From NCBI RefSeq assembly GCF_041435335.1, contig NZ_CP108430.1, positions 7,467,001 through 7,531,000 on the forward strand: a stretch of 64,000 bases of DNA. Reading direction: 5' to 3'. Position numbers and translations under genes: made by a program. The stretch comes from Streptomyces sp. NBC_01283. GTDB lineage: Bacteria > Actinomycetota > Actinomycetes > Streptomycetales > Streptomycetaceae. Below the pieces are notes generated by a model, which saw only the letters and a list, made by a program, of their open reading frames with translations, searched no databases and was not told where the DNA came from. Shown here piece by piece: positions 37,968 to 47,523 of the stretch. Numbering within the stretch: the first letter of the stretch is position 1; each line of letters starts with the position of its first letter.

Positions 37968-39317
37968 GTGGAGCCCGACCTGTTCACCGCAGCTGCCGAG
38001 GACCGCCAGGAGAAGGACCCTTCGACAAGTCCCCTGGCCGTCCGGATGCGCCCGCGCACCCTCGAAGAAGTCGTCGGCCAGCAGCATCTGCTGAAGCAGG
38101 GCTCGCCCTTGCGCAGGCTCGTCGGCGAAGGCGGCGGAGGGCCCGCGGGGCCCTCTTCGGTGTTCCTGTGGGGACCGCCCGGCATCGGCAAGACGACCCT
38201 TGCCTACGTGGTCTCGAAGGCCACGAACAAGCGCTTCGTGGAGCTCTCCGCGATCACCGCGGGCGTGAAGGAAGTCCGCGCGGTCATCGAAGGGGCCCGC
38301 AGGGCCATGGGCGGCCACGGCAAGGAGACCGTCCTCTTCCTCGACGAGATCCACCGCTTCAGCAAGGCCCAGCAGGACTCCCTGCTGCCCGCCGTCGAGA
38401 ACCGCTGGGTGACGCTGATCGCGGCGACGACCGAGAACCCGTACTTCTCGATCATCTCCCCGCTCCTCTCCCGCTCCCTCCTCCTCACCCTCGAACCCCT
38501 CACGGACGACGACCTGCGCGGCCTGCTGCGCCGGGCGCTCACCGAGGAACGGGGTCTGGGTGGCGCGGTGGAACTGCCCGCGGACACCGAGGAGCACCTC
38601 CTGCGGATCTCCGGCGGCGACGCCCGGCGCGCGCTCACCGCCCTGGAGGCCGGCGCCGGCTCGGCCCTCGCCAAGGGGGAGAAGGAGATCACCCTCCAGT
38701 CCCTGGAGGAGTCGGTCGACCGCGCGGCCGTGAAGTACGACCGCGACGGCGACCAGCACTACGACGTCGCGAGCGCCCTGATCAAGTCCATCCGCGGTTC
38801 GGACGTCGACGCGGCCCTGCACTACCTGGCCCGGATGATCGAGGCGGGCGAGGACCCCCGCTTCATCGCCCGGCGCCTGATGATCTCCGCGAGCGAGGAC
38901 ATCGGCCTCGCCGACCCCACGGCGCTGCCCACGGCGGTCGCCGCCGCCCAGGCCGTCGCCATGATCGGCTTCCCGGAGGCCGCGCTCACCCTCAGCCACG
39001 CGACGATCGCCCTCGCCCTGGCCCCGAAGTCGAACGCCGCGACGATCGCCATCCAGTCCGCCCAGGCCGACGTCCGCGCGGGCCTCGCGGGCCCCGTCCC
39101 GCCCCACCTCCGCGACGGGCACTACAAGGGAGCGGCCAAGCTCGGCCACGCCCAGGGGTACGTGTATCCGCACGACGTGCCGGGCGCGATCGCCGCCCAG
39201 CAGTACGCACCGGACGCCGTGGCCGCCAAGCGTTACTACCAACCCACGCGTTACGGCGCGGAGGCGCGGTACGCGGACGTGGTCGAGCGGGTGCGGGAGC
39301 GCCTGAAGGGCGAATAG
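37968..39317 (+). CDS. rarA: Replication-associated recombination protein RarA (MgsA, AAA+)
   Basis: 449 residues from GTG 37968. It is a clamp-loader-related AAA+ ATPase: Walker [10 protein letters not shown], Walker B F-L-D-E-I-H-R, sensor 1 A-A-T-T-E-N-P, and the C-terminal MgsA tetramerisation domain with D-G-D-Q-H-Y-D and G-Y-V-Y-P-H-D. It acts at stalled replication forks. In actinobacteria it regularly lies upstream of alaS; here the DUF1524 protein, rpsD, the ATPase and two small proteins stand between. The 48-base gap after the VKOR gene allows cotranscription. Confidence 0.93.
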   Translation: MEPDLFTAAAEDRQEKDPSTSPLAVRMRPRTLEEVVGQQHLLKQGSPLRRLVGEGGGGPAGPSSVFLWGPPGIGKTTLAYVVSKATNKRFVELSAITAGVKEVRAVIEGARRAMGGHGKETVLFLDEIHRFSKAQQDSLLPAVENRWVTLIAATTENPYFSIISPLLSRSLLLTLEPLTDDDLRGLLRRALTEERGLGGAVELPADTEEHLLRISGGDARRALTALEAGAGSALAKGEKEITLQSLEESVDRAAVKYDRDGDQHYDVASALIKSIRGSDVDAALHYLARMIEAGEDPRFIARRLMISASEDIGLADPTALPTAVAAAQAVAMIGFPEAALTLSHATIALALAPKSNAATIAIQSAQADVRAGLAGPVPPHLRDGHYKGAAKLGHAQGYVYPHDVPGAIAAQQYAPDAVAAKRYYQPTRYGAEARYADVVERVRERLKGE

Positions 39318-39367
39318 CCGCAGGGCTTGACGGGCGGGCGCCGCCCCTCCCGCCTAGGCTCGGCGCC

Positions 39368-40135
39368 ATGAGCGCGGCAGCCGGAGCGGGCACGGGGACC
39401 ACCCTGCTCGTCCTCGCCGTCCTCGCCGCGGGCTGCACCCCGCCCCAGCTGGAGCGCGCCGGGTCCCGCCACGAGACCGGCACGCCGACGGCCAAGGCGA
39501 CGCCCACCGCCGAGCTCACACCCGCGGCCCCCCTCGCGAGCCCCGGCTTCCCGCCCACCGCCGCACAGGCCCGCGACCAGCTCACCCGCCTCACCGTCGC
39601 GTGGGGCAAGAACTGGCAGACGTACAAGCGGTCCGCATTCGGCGTCGGCTGGTCGGACGACACCGACGCCCCCGGCGGCCGCAACGGCTGTGACACCCGC
39701 GACGACGTCCTGCGGCGCGACCTCAAGGACCTGCGCGAGGGCGACCGCAACCCCTGTGTCGTGCTCTCCGGCGTCCTGCACGACCCGTACACCGGCAAGG
39801 AACTGCCCTACTCCTACCGCCGCGCCTCGCAGATCCAGACCGACCACGTCGTCGCGCTCGGCGCTGCCTGGCGGGCCGGCGCCTGGGCGTGGACCGCCGA
39901 GCGGCGACTCACGTACGCCAACGACCTGGATGTCCTGCTCGCCGCCGACAAGGACACCAACTACGAGAAGAGCAGTCAGACCCCCGACAAGTGGAAGCCC
40001 CCGCGCAAGGAATACTGGTGCGAGTACGGGCGCCGCTGGACCGGGATCAAAACCAAGTACGGCCTCACCGTCACGGCCCCCGAGAAACTGGCCCTCCAGG
40101 ACCTCCTCGCGGCCTGCGCGGGTGGCCGCGGCTGA
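39368..40135 (+). CDS. DUF1524 (HNH-nuclease-like) lipoprotein
   Basis: 255 residues from ATG 39368. The signal peptide has a lipobox L-A-A-G-C (cleavage before the Cys near residue 23), so the protein is expected to be a lipoprotein on the outer face of the membrane. A Thr/Pro/Ala-rich linker (about 30-60) leads to a DUF1524/GmrSD C-terminal-type domain. It has Q-T-D-H-V-V-A-L (the D-H of the HNH beta-beta-alpha-metal motif), then N-D-L-D-V-L-L-A-A and N-Y-E-K-S, the Asn and Lys of that motif. It is probably an extracellular nuclease; no immunity partner is visible. Confidence 0.85.
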   Translation: MSAAAGAGTGTTLLVLAVLAAGCTPPQLERAGSRHETGTPTAKATPTAELTPAAPLASPGFPPTAAQARDQLTRLTVAWGKNWQTYKRSAFGVGWSDDTDAPGGRNGCDTRDDVLRRDLKDLREGDRNPCVVLSGVLHDPYTGKELPYSYRRASQIQTDHVVALGAAWRAGAWAWTAERRLTYANDLDVLLAADKDTNYEKSSQTPDKWKPPRKEYWCEYGRRWTGIKTKYGLTVTAPEKLALQDLLAACAGGRG

Positions 40136-40479
40136 GGCACCCCCTGTCACCCGGTACACTTGCCCGAAGTGCTGCGTCCCGTGTCCGGTCTCGTACCGGC
40201 ACCACCAGAACGGGACATCCAGCCGGAGCCCCGGACCTCACCGTCCAGGGATCTCCAGGAGCGTCGCGCACCGTCGAAGGTGTCGCGGGCAGCCCACCAC
40301 CATCTCGTACTCCGGGAAGCGGTCGGTGGGCCACTCGCGTGCTGCACATAGTGCCCAGACCAGGGAGCGGCTGCCCGCCGGATCCAGCACCACCGGATCC
40401 GATGGGTTTCCCAGGCTGCGGATGCGACCTCCCCTAACCCTGGTGAAGCCGATTTCACACTGAACAGAGAGGTTGGTTC
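40136..40479 (+). other. 344-bp gene-free leader upstream of rpsD
   Basis: No convincing gene is present. The segment is full of short inverted repeats: CCGGT/ACCGG at 40185-40199, CGCGCACC/GGTG-CGCG at 40265-40287, and GCCCACC (40292-40298) with GGTGGGC (40325-40331). A GAGAGG ribosome-binding site lies just before the rpsD ATG. Long structured leaders of ribosomal protein genes often carry autogenous control by the encoded protein; that role here is inference. Confidence 0.5.
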
Positions 40480-41094
40480 ATGACGAACCAGTCCCGCCCC
40501 AAGGTCAAGAAGTCGCGTGCCCTCGGCATCGCGCTGACCCCGAAGGCCGTCAAGTACTTCGAGGCCCGCCCCTACCCGCCGGGCGAGCACGGCCGTGGGC
40601 GCAAGCAGAACTCGGACTACAAGGTCCGTCTGCTCGAGAAGCAGCGTCTGCGCGCGCAGTACGACATCAGCGAGAAGCAGATGGCCCGTGCCTACGACCG
40701 CGCCAAGAAGGCCGAAGGCAAGACCGGCGAGGCCCTGGTCATCGAGCTCGAGCGCCGTCTCGACGCCCTGATCCTGCGTTCGGGCATCGCCCGCACGATC
40801 TACCAGGCCCGTCAGATGGTCAGCCACGGCCACATCGAGGTCAACGGCGGCAAGGTCGACAAGCCGTCGTTCCGCGTCCGTCCCGACGACGTCGTGATGG
40901 TCCGCGAGCGCAGCCGTGAGAAGCCGCTGTTCGTGGTCTCGCGTGAGGGTGGCTTCGCCCCCGACGGCGAGATCCCGCGTTACCTCCAGGTGAACCTGAA
41001 GGCCCTGGCCTTCCGTCTGGACCGTGACCCGAACCGCAAGGAGATCCCCGTGATCTGCGACGAGCAGCTCGTCGTCGAGTACTACGCCCGCTGA
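40480..41094 (+). CDS. rpsD: 30S ribosomal protein S4
   Basis: 204 residues from ATG 40480 after GAGAGG. It is a primary 16S rRNA-binding protein that starts 30S assembly. The conserved N-terminal domain contains P-P-G-E-H-G-R-G-R-K. The S4 RNA-binding domain is visible at L-E-R-R-L-D-A-L-I-L-R-S-G-I and Q-M-V-S-H-G-H-I-E-V-N-G. The first ~40 residues contain no cysteine, so it belongs to the zinc-free (C-minus) class of S4. In Streptomyces it stands alone, outside the alpha operon, with its own leader. Confidence 0.98.
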   Translation: MTNQSRPKVKKSRALGIALTPKAVKYFEARPYPPGEHGRGRKQNSDYKVRLLEKQRLRAQYDISEKQMARAYDRAKKAEGKTGEALVIELERRLDALILRSGIARTIYQARQMVSHGHIEVNGGKVDKPSFRVRPDDVVMVRERSREKPLFVVSREGGFAPDGEIPRYLQVNLKALAFRLDRDPNRKEIPVICDEQLVVEYYAR

Positions 41095-43262
41095 CCCGGA
41101 CGCAGTTCTCCCTGCTTCAGCCCGTCGCCCGCCCTCCCTTCGTGGTGGGGCAGGCGGCGGGTTTTCGCATTGCCCCTGGGGCCCGTGCCCAGGGCCCGGG
41201 TCACCGCCGCGTCCGGGGTGAGACGTGTGCCGACGGCCGCGCACTCCTCGTACCGCGCGTCGCCCAGCTGCTCGCGGGCCTGCGACTCGCACAGCGCGTG
41301 CGGCCCGCCGAAGTTCCCCGAGCCGAACAGCGGAAGCCCCACCGAGGGCCAGATGCGGGACGCGGCGCCCTGCAGGACCGCGGCCTCGGCCGGATCGCCC
41401 TCCACCACGGTGAACAGGGCGAGCAGCTCGATCGCGAGCACCGTGCCGAGCAGATCGTTGAAGGCGTGGTCCAGTGCCAGGCACCGCATGACCAGATCAC
41501 GGGCCGTCGCGGCCTCGCCGCGCGTCCAGGCCGCGAAGCCGAGCACATAGAGGGCGTACGCGAGAGTCCAGCGCTCGCCGTGGTCCTCGCAGACCCGGCG
41601 TACGTCCTCGCAGAGCTCCACCGCGTCGGCGAGCTCCCCGCGGAAGGCGAGCGCCATGGCCAGCTCTACCTGGCCCATCAGGACGTTGCTGTTGAGCTCG
41701 CCGATCTCGCGGTACTGATCGAGGGCCGAGCGCAGCAAGGTTTCCGCGCGCTCCATGTCGTCGGCGAGGAGCGCGAGGCAGCCGATGCGGTGCACCGCGT
41801 ACGCGGTGGCGATGGCGCTGCCCGTGCGCTCCGCCTCGTCCTTGCACTCCTGCAGCGCCGCGAGCGCGGCGACTGTGTCGCCCTGCAGGACCGCGACATA
41901 GCCGAGCACCCACAGCGCCTTGAGGCGGGAGTCGTCGTGGCCGCCGTCCAGTTCGAGGGCGCGGTCGAGCCAGTGGCGCCCCTCCGCGAGCCGCCCGCAG
42001 CCCACCCAGTAGAACCACAGGCTGCCCGCCAGATACTGGCCCAGATGCGTCTCGTCCGGTTCGGTCAGGCAGTACTCGAGGGCGCCCCGCAGATTGGGCA
42101 GTTCGCAGTCGACGAGCTCGGCGACCCGCGCCTGGCGCGGTGAGAACCAGTCCAGCTCGCACCAGGTGGCGAGGCCCATGTACCAGTCGCGGTGCCGCCG
42201 CCGCATCCGCGCCGCGTCGCCGGCCGCCTCCAGCCAGTCGGCACCGTATGCCCTGACCGTGTCCAGCATGCGATAGCGGACCCCCGCCGGCCCCTCCTCG
42301 CGGGTCACGACGGACTGCGCGATCAGCTCGCCCAGTACGTCGAGGATGTCGTCGGCGTGCAGTCCGTCCCCGCTGCAGATGTACTCGGCGGCCTCCAGGT
42401 CGAAGGGACCGCAGAACACGGAGAGCCGCGCCCACAGCAGACGCTCGCCCGCCGTGCACAGCTCATGGCTCCAGCCGATGGCCGTACGCAGGGTCTGATG
42501 CCGCGGCGGCACATCGCGCCGTGTACCGGTGAGCAGCGCGAAGCGGTCGTCCAGCCGGGAGAGCAACTGCGCGGGGGAGAGCGCCCGCAGCCGCCCCGCC
42601 GCCAGTTCGACTGCCAGCGGGATCCCGTCCAGGCGGCGGCAGAGCTCCGCCACATCCGCTTCGTTCGCCTCGTCCAGGGCGAACCCCGGGACCCCCGCAG
42701 CCGCTCGGTCGGCGAACAGCGTGGCCGCGTCCTCGGCGGGCAGCGGCGCGAGCGGGAAGATCCGCTCGCCACAGGTGTCAAGCGGCCGACGCCCCACCGC
42801 GAGCACACGGAGCCCGGGGGAGTGGCGCAGCAGATCCCCCACCAGCGAGGCACACGCCTCCACCAGGTGCTCGAACCCGTCGACGACGAGGAGGACTTCC
42901 CGCCGCGCGAGATGGTCAAGCAGCACCGCGCGCGTCGGGCGGCGGGTGTGATCCGTCAGACGCAGCGCGTCGGCGACCGCGTGCTCCACCAGATCCGGGT
43001 CCCGGACCCCGGCCAGCTCCACGAGCCAGGCGCCGTCCCGCGGCGCGGTGCCTGCGGCGGCCCGGACGGCGAGGCGCGACTTCCCGACGCCGCCCACGCC
43101 GGTCACCGTGACCAGGCGTGCGGCCTCCGACGCGGCGGCGAGAGCGGCGAGTTCGGCGGTGCGTCCGACGAAGGCATTGAGCTCCAGCGGGAGGTTGCCG
43201 GGCCTCGGTGGCGGTGCGGAGGAGCCGTGCCGGTGGTCGCCCGGGCGCTGATCGCGTCGCAT
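41082..43262 (-). CDS. STAND-type ATPase with TPR-like C-terminus
   Basis: 726 residues from ATG 43262; an upstream TTG at 43301 would add 13. It has a P-loop G-V-G-G-V-G-K-S in an NB-ARC-like domain, Walker B L-L-V-V-D-G-F-E-H, G-I-P-L-A-V-E-L-A-A as in AfsR/LuxR-type regulators, and a C-terminal half of helical repeats. Many relatives carry an N-terminal SARP or C-terminal LuxR helix-turn-helix; here neither end shows one. It may be a signalling ATPase without its own DNA-binding domain. Its last 13 bases overlap the 3' end of rpsD on the other strand. Confidence 0.8.
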   Translation of the reverse strand: MRRDQRPGDHRHGSSAPPPRPGNLPLELNAFVGRTAELAALAAASEAARLVTVTGVGGVGKSRLAVRAAAGTAPRDGAWLVELAGVRDPDLVEHAVADALRLTDHTRRPTRAVLLDHLARREVLLVVDGFEHLVEACASLVGDLLRHSPGLRVLAVGRRPLDTCGERIFPLAPLPAEDAATLFADRAAAGVPGFALDEANEADVAELCRRLDGIPLAVELAAGRLRALSPAQLLSRLDDRFALLTGTRRDVPPRHQTLRTAIGWSHELCTAGERLLWARLSVFCGPFDLEAAEYICSGDGLHADDILDVLGELIAQSVVTREEGPAGVRYRMLDTVRAYGADWLEAAGDAARMRRRHRDWYMGLATWCELDWFSPRQARVAELVDCELPNLRGALEYCLTEPDETHLGQYLAGSLWFYWVGCGRLAEGRHWLDRALELDGGHDDSRLKALWVLGYVAVLQGDTVAALAALQECKDEAERTGSAIATAYAVHRIGCLALLADDMERAETLLRSALDQYREIGELNSNVLMGQVELAMALAFRGELADAVELCEDVRRVCEDHGERWTLAYALYVLGFAAWTRGEAATARDLVMRCLALDHAFNDLLGTVLAIELLALFTVVEGDPAEAAVLQGAASRIWPSVGLPLFGSGNFGGPHALCESQAREQLGDARYEECAAVGTRLTPDAAVTRALGTGPRGNAKTRRLPHHEGRAGDGLKQGELRPGQRA
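41121..41165 (+). terminator. rpsD terminator inside the ATPase 3' end
   Basis: A stem of about 14 bp with a few G-T pairs (41121-41134 with 41147-41161) is followed by TTTT at 41162-41165. It lies within the coding sequence of the opposite-strand ATPase. Confidence 0.75.
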
Positions 43263-43422
43263 GGGATACGGAGCGTACTCATCCGTAAGCAGTCCGTACA
43301 ATCACTTCAGGCAACTCCCCTGCCCGTACACGGTAATGCGGTGCGGAGCCTCGGCCCCGGCGCGATAGGGTCGGGGGACGACTTTTCGATGTTCAGGACC
43401 GATGTTCAGGGAGCGGTGCGCA

Positions 43423-43872
43423 GTGTCGGGTGGAGAGGTGGCCGGGATCCTGGTGGCCGTCTTCTGGGCGATCCTCGTCTCCTTCCTGGCCGTGGTGCTG
43501 GTGAGGCTGGCGCAGACGCTCAGGGCGACCACCAAGCTCGTCGCGGAAGTGACCGAGCAGGCCGTCCCGCTCCTCGCGGACGCCTCCACCGCGGTGCGTT
43601 CCGCGCAGACCCAGATCGAACGGGTCGACGCCATCGCCTCGGACGTCCAGGAGGTCACGTCGAACGCGTCGGCGCTCTCCACGACGGTGGCCTCCACCTT
43701 CGGCGGGCCCCTCGTCAAGGTCGCGGCGTTCGGCTACGGGGTGCGCAGGGCCCTGGGCCGCAAGGCAGGACCCGAATCAACCAATGTGCCCCCGGCGCCC
43801 GCCCGACGTACCGTGATCGTGGGGCGCACCGTCCCCTCCGCGCGGCGGCGGGGCAAGCGGAAGAAGGACTGA
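43423..43872 (+). CDS. DUF948 membrane protein
   Basis: 149 residues. The start is GTG 43423, placed by AGGGAG nine bases upstream. One N-terminal membrane helix (V-A-G-I-L-V-A-V-F-W-A-I-L-V-S-F-L) is followed by an amphipathic helix with repeated A-x-x-x-V-x-x-A spacing, as in DUF948 proteins, and then a basic tail (R-R-R-G-K-R-K-K-D). DUF948 proteins resemble bacterial methyl-accepting-like coiled coils; function unknown. The next gene follows after 7 bases and alaS is coupled to that, so all three are probably one operon. Confidence 0.82.
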   Translation: MSGGEVAGILVAVFWAILVSFLAVVLVRLAQTLRATTKLVAEVTEQAVPLLADASTAVRSAQTQIERVDAIASDVQEVTSNASALSTTVASTFGGPLVKVAAFGYGVRRALGRKAGPESTNVPPAPARRTVIVGRTVPSARRRGKRKKD

Positions 43873-43879
43873 CGCAGCG

Positions 43880-44245
43880 ATGTTCCGCCGTACGTTCTGG
43901 TTCACCGCGGGCGCCGCTGCCGGTGTGTGGGCCACCACCAAGGTCAACCGCAAGATCAAGCAACTGACCCCCGAAAGCCTCGCGGCGCAGGCCGCGAACA
44001 AGGCGGTCGAGGCGGGTCACAAGCTCAAGGACTTCGCTCTCGACGTCCGCGACGGCATGGCCCAGCGCGAGGCCGAACTGGGGGAAGCCCTGGGCCTCGA
44101 CGCCCCGGTCGACCCCGAACTGCCGGGCCAGCGCCGGGTGGTCGTGGCCATCGAGAACGCCAGGACCAGCAAGACCGACAAGAACAAGCAGGGCAAGTAC
44201 CTCTCGAAGTCGAAGTACTCGTACAACCGGAATGAGGACCACTGA
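43880..44245 (+). CDS. Small alaS-operon protein (DUF6167-like)
   Basis: 121 residues from ATG 43880. A short hydrophobic N-terminus ([16 protein letters not shown]) is followed by a helical region ending in [12 protein letters not shown] and a basic C-terminus ([12 protein letters not shown]). I know no function; similar proteins are found in the same place in other actinobacteria. The stop overlaps the alaS start by one base (TGATG), so the two are translationally coupled. Confidence 0.8.
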   Translation: MFRRTFWFTAGAAAGVWATTKVNRKIKQLTPESLAAQAANKAVEAGHKLKDFALDVRDGMAQREAELGEALGLDAPVDPELPGQRRVVVAIENARTSKTDKNKQGKYLSKSKYSYNRNEDH

Positions 44246-46914
44246 TGGAGTCGGCCGAGATTCGCCGCCGCTGGCTGAGCTTCTTCGAGGAGCGCGGGCA
44301 CACCGTCGTCCCTTCGGCGTCGCTCATCGCGGACGACCCGACTCTGCTCCTCGTCCCCGCGGGCATGGTGCCCTTCAAGCCCTACTTCCTCGGTGAGGTC
44401 AAGCCGCAGTTCTCGCGCGCCACGAGCGTGCAGAAGTGCGTGCGCACGCCGGACATCGAAGAGGTCGGCAAGACCACACGGCACGGCACGTTCTTCCAGA
44501 TGTGCGGCAACTTCTCCTTCGGTGACTACTTCAAGGAAGGCGCCATCAAGTTCGCCTGGGAGCTGCTCACCAGCTCCGTGGCGGACGGTGGCTACGGCCT
44601 CGACCCCGAGCGCCTCTGGGTGACGGTCTACCTCGACGACGACGAGGCCGAGACCATCTGGCGCGAGAAGGTGGGCGTCCCCGCCGAGCGCATCCAGCGC
44701 CTGGGCAAGAAGGACAACTACTGGTCCATGGGCGTCCCCGGACCCTGCGGCCCCTGCTCCGAGATCAACTACGACCGCGGCCCCGAGTTCGGCGTCGAGG
44801 GCGGCCCGGCCGTCAACGACGAGCGGTACGTGGAGATCTGGAACCTGGTCTTCATGCAGTACGAGCGCGGCGAGGGCACCTCGAAGGAGGACTTCGAGAT
44901 CCTCGGCGAGCTGCCCAGCAAGAACATCGACACCGGCCTCGGCCTCGAGCGTCTCGCCATGATCCTGCAGGGCGTGCAGAACATGTACGAGACCGACACC
45001 CTGCGCGTCGTCATGGACAAGGCCACCGAGCTGACCGGCGTCCGCTACGGCGCCGAGCAGGGCTCGGACGTCTCCCTGCGCGTGGTCGCCGACCATATGC
45101 GTACGTCCGTGATGCTCATCGGCGACGGCGTCACGCCCGGCAACGAAGGCCGCGGCTACGTGCTGCGCCGCATCATGCGCCGCGCCATCCGCAACATGCG
45201 CCTGATGGGGGCCACGGGCCCGGTCGTGCACGAGCTCGTCGACACGGTCATCAAGTCGATGGGCGAGCAGTACCCCGAGCTGGAGACCGACCGCAAGCGC
45301 ATCGAGACCGTCGCGCTCGCCGAAGAGGCCGCCTTCCTCAAGGCCCTCAAGGGCGGCACGAACATCCTCGACACCGCCGTCACCGAGACCAAGGCCGCCG
45401 GCGGCACGGTCCTCTCCGGCGACCGGGCGTTCCTGCTCCACGACACCTGGGGCTTCCCGATCGACCTCACCCTGGAGATGGCCGCCGAACAGGGCCTCTC
45501 CGTGGACGAGGACGGCTTCCGGCGCCTGATGAAGGAGCAGCGGGAGCGCGCCAAGGCCGACGCCCAGGCCAAGAAGACCGGCCACGCCGACCTGCACGCC
45601 TACCGCGAGATCGCCGACGCCTCCGGCGCCACGGACTTCACCGGCTACACCCTCACCGAGAACGAGGCCGTGATCGTCGGCCTCCTGGTCAACGGCGTCT
45701 CGTCCCCCGCCGCCCGCGAGGGCGACGAGGTCGAGGTCGTCCTGGACCGCACCCCCTTCTATGCCGAGGGCGGCGGCCAGATCGCCGACTCCGGCCGGAT
45801 CCGCCTCGACAGCGGCGCCGTCGTCGACATCCGTGACGTGCAGAAGCCGGTCCCCGGCGTGCACGTCCACAAGGGCGTCGTCCAGGTCGGCGAGATCACC
45901 GTCGGCGACCAGGTCTGGGCCTCGATCGACGTGCACCGCCGCCGTGCCATCGCCCGCGCCCACTCCGCCACGCACCTCACGCACCAGGCGCTGCGCGACG
46001 CGCTCGGCCCGACGGCCGCCCAGGCCGGTTCCGAGAACCAGCCGGGCCGCTTCCGCTTCGACTTCGGCTCCCCGTCGGCCGTGCCCACGGCCGTCATGAC
46101 GGACGTCGAGCAGAAGATCAACGAAGTCCTGGCCCACGAACTCGACGTGCAGGCCGAGGTCATGTCGATCGACGAGGCCAAGAAGCAGGGTGCCATCGCC
46201 GAGTTCGGCGAGAAGTACGGCGAGCGGGTCCGCGTCGTCACCATCGGCGACTTCTCCAAGGAGCTGTGCGGCGGCACGCACGTGCACAACACCGCCCAGC
46301 TGGGTCTGGTGAAGCTGCTCGGCGAGTCGTCCATCGGCTCCGGCGTGCGCCGTATCGAGGCCCTGGTCGGCGTCGACGCGTACAACTTCCTCGCCAAGGA
46401 GCACACGGTCGTCGCCCAGCTCCAGGAACTGGTCAAGGGCCGTTCCGAGGAGCTGCCCGAGAAGGTCTCCGCCATGCTCGGCAAGCTGAAGGACGCCGAG
46501 AAGGAGATCGAGAAGTTCCGCGCGGAGAAGGTCCTCCAGGCCGCCGCCGGTCTCGTCGACAACGCCAAGGACGTGCGCGGCGTCGCTCTCGTCACCGGCC
46601 AGGTGCCGGACGGCACGGGCGCCGACGACCTGCGCAAGCTGGTCCTCGACGTGCGCGGCCGCATCCAGGGGGACCGCCCGGCCGTGGTGGCGCTGTTCAC
46701 GACGGCCAACGGCCGCCCGCTGACGGTCATCGCCACGAACGAAGCCGCCCGCGAGCGCGGCCTCAAGGCCGGCGACCTCGTCCGTACGGCCGCCAAGACC
46801 CTCGGCGGCGGTGGCGGCGGCAAGCCGGACGTCGCCCAGGGCGGCGGTCAGAACCCCGCCGCGATCGGCGACGCCATGTCAGCCGTCGAGCGCCTCGTGG
46901 CAGAGACGGCCTGA
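44245..46914 (+). CDS. alaS: Alanyl-tRNA synthetase
   Basis: 889 residues from ATG 44245 (TGATG overlap). It charges tRNA-Ala and edits Ser/Gly mischarging. The class II core opens [15 protein letters not shown], and motif 2 lies in the R-H-G-T-F-F-Q-M segment. The editing domain has both zinc-site segments: H-S-A-T-H and C-G-G-T-H-V. The Gly-rich C-terminal C-Ala domain ends in G-G-G-G-G-K-P-D. Length is normal. The stop overlaps the ruvX start by one base. Confidence 0.98.
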   Translation: MESAEIRRRWLSFFEERGHTVVPSASLIADDPTLLLVPAGMVPFKPYFLGEVKPQFSRATSVQKCVRTPDIEEVGKTTRHGTFFQMCGNFSFGDYFKEGAIKFAWELLTSSVADGGYGLDPERLWVTVYLDDDEAETIWREKVGVPAERIQRLGKKDNYWSMGVPGPCGPCSEINYDRGPEFGVEGGPAVNDERYVEIWNLVFMQYERGEGTSKEDFEILGELPSKNIDTGLGLERLAMILQGVQNMYETDTLRVVMDKATELTGVRYGAEQGSDVSLRVVADHMRTSVMLIGDGVTPGNEGRGYVLRRIMRRAIRNMRLMGATGPVVHELVDTVIKSMGEQYPELETDRKRIETVALAEEAAFLKALKGGTNILDTAVTETKAAGGTVLSGDRAFLLHDTWGFPIDLTLEMAAEQGLSVDEDGFRRLMKEQRERAKADAQAKKTGHADLHAYREIADASGATDFTGYTLTENEAVIVGLLVNGVSSPAAREGDEVEVVLDRTPFYAEGGGQIADSGRIRLDSGAVVDIRDVQKPVPGVHVHKGVVQVGEITVGDQVWASIDVHRRRAIARAHSATHLTHQALRDALGPTAAQAGSENQPGRFRFDFGSPSAVPTAVMTDVEQKINEVLAHELDVQAEVMSIDEAKKQGAIAEFGEKYGERVRVVTIGDFSKELCGGTHVHNTAQLGLVKLLGESSIGSGVRRIEALVGVDAYNFLAKEHTVVAQLQELVKGRSEELPEKVSAMLGKLKDAEKEIEKFRAEKVLQAAAGLVDNAKDVRGVALVTGQVPDGTGADDLRKLVLDVRGRIQGDRPAVVALFTTANGRPLTVIATNEAARERGLKAGDLVRTAAKTLGGGGGGKPDVAQGGGQNPAAIGDAMSAVERLVAETA

Positions 46915-47399
46915 TGGACGTCTCCGAGGGGGGCATGCGCCGGGGCCGACGCCTCGCGATCGACGTCGGTGACGCCCGGATCGGGGTCGCCTCGTGCGAC
47001 CCCGACGGGATCCTCGCCACGCCGGTGGAGACGGTGCCGGGACGCGATGTCCCGGCTGCCCAGCGCCGGTTGAAGCAGCTCGTCGAGGAGTACGAACCGA
47101 TCGAGATCGTCGTCGGTCTCCCTCGCTCCCTCAAGGGGGGCGAGGGCCCGGCGGCCGTCAAGGTCCGCGCCTTCACCCAGGACCTCGCGCGGCTGGTCGC
47201 GCCCATTCCGGTGAGACTTCTCGACGAGAGGATGACCACAGTGACGGCCAGTCAGGGGCTGCGCGCCTCGGGCGTGAAGTCCAAAAAGGGCAGGTCTGTC
47301 ATCGATCAGGCGGCGGCCGTCATCATCCTTCAGCAGGCACTGGAGTCCGAACGGGCGTCAGGTAAAGCTCCGGGCGAGGGCGTCGAAGTGGTCATCTGA
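46914..47399 (+). CDS. ruvX: Putative Holliday junction resolvase / pre-16S rRNA nuclease RuvX (YqgF)
   Basis: 161 residues from ATG 46914 (coupled to alaS); an inner ATG at 46935 is the alternative. It has an RNase H-like fold with the catalytic Asp in A-I-D-V-G-D-A-R-I-G and Glu in L-L-D-E-R-M-T-T. The final Asp lies in the V-I-D-Q-A-A-A-V helix. The family trims the 5' end of 16S rRNA; the resolvase name is older. The order alaS-ruvX-mltG-aroE is conserved in actinobacteria. Confidence 0.93.
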   Translation: MDVSEGGMRRGRRLAIDVGDARIGVASCDPDGILATPVETVPGRDVPAAQRRLKQLVEEYEPIEIVVGLPRSLKGGEGPAAVKVRAFTQDLARLVAPIPVRLLDERMTTVTASQGLRASGVKSKKGRSVIDQAAAVIILQQALESERASGKAPGEGVEVVI

Positions 47400-47523
47400 T
47401 CGCGATACGGTAACGTTCCGCGCGATGCGGCGGTGTTCGAACAGCTGCCGCACAGCATCAAGAGGCGGAACGGTTGCCCTCCCACTCAGACGGCGGCCCC
47501 GCCTCGCGGCATGTAGGGGATCG

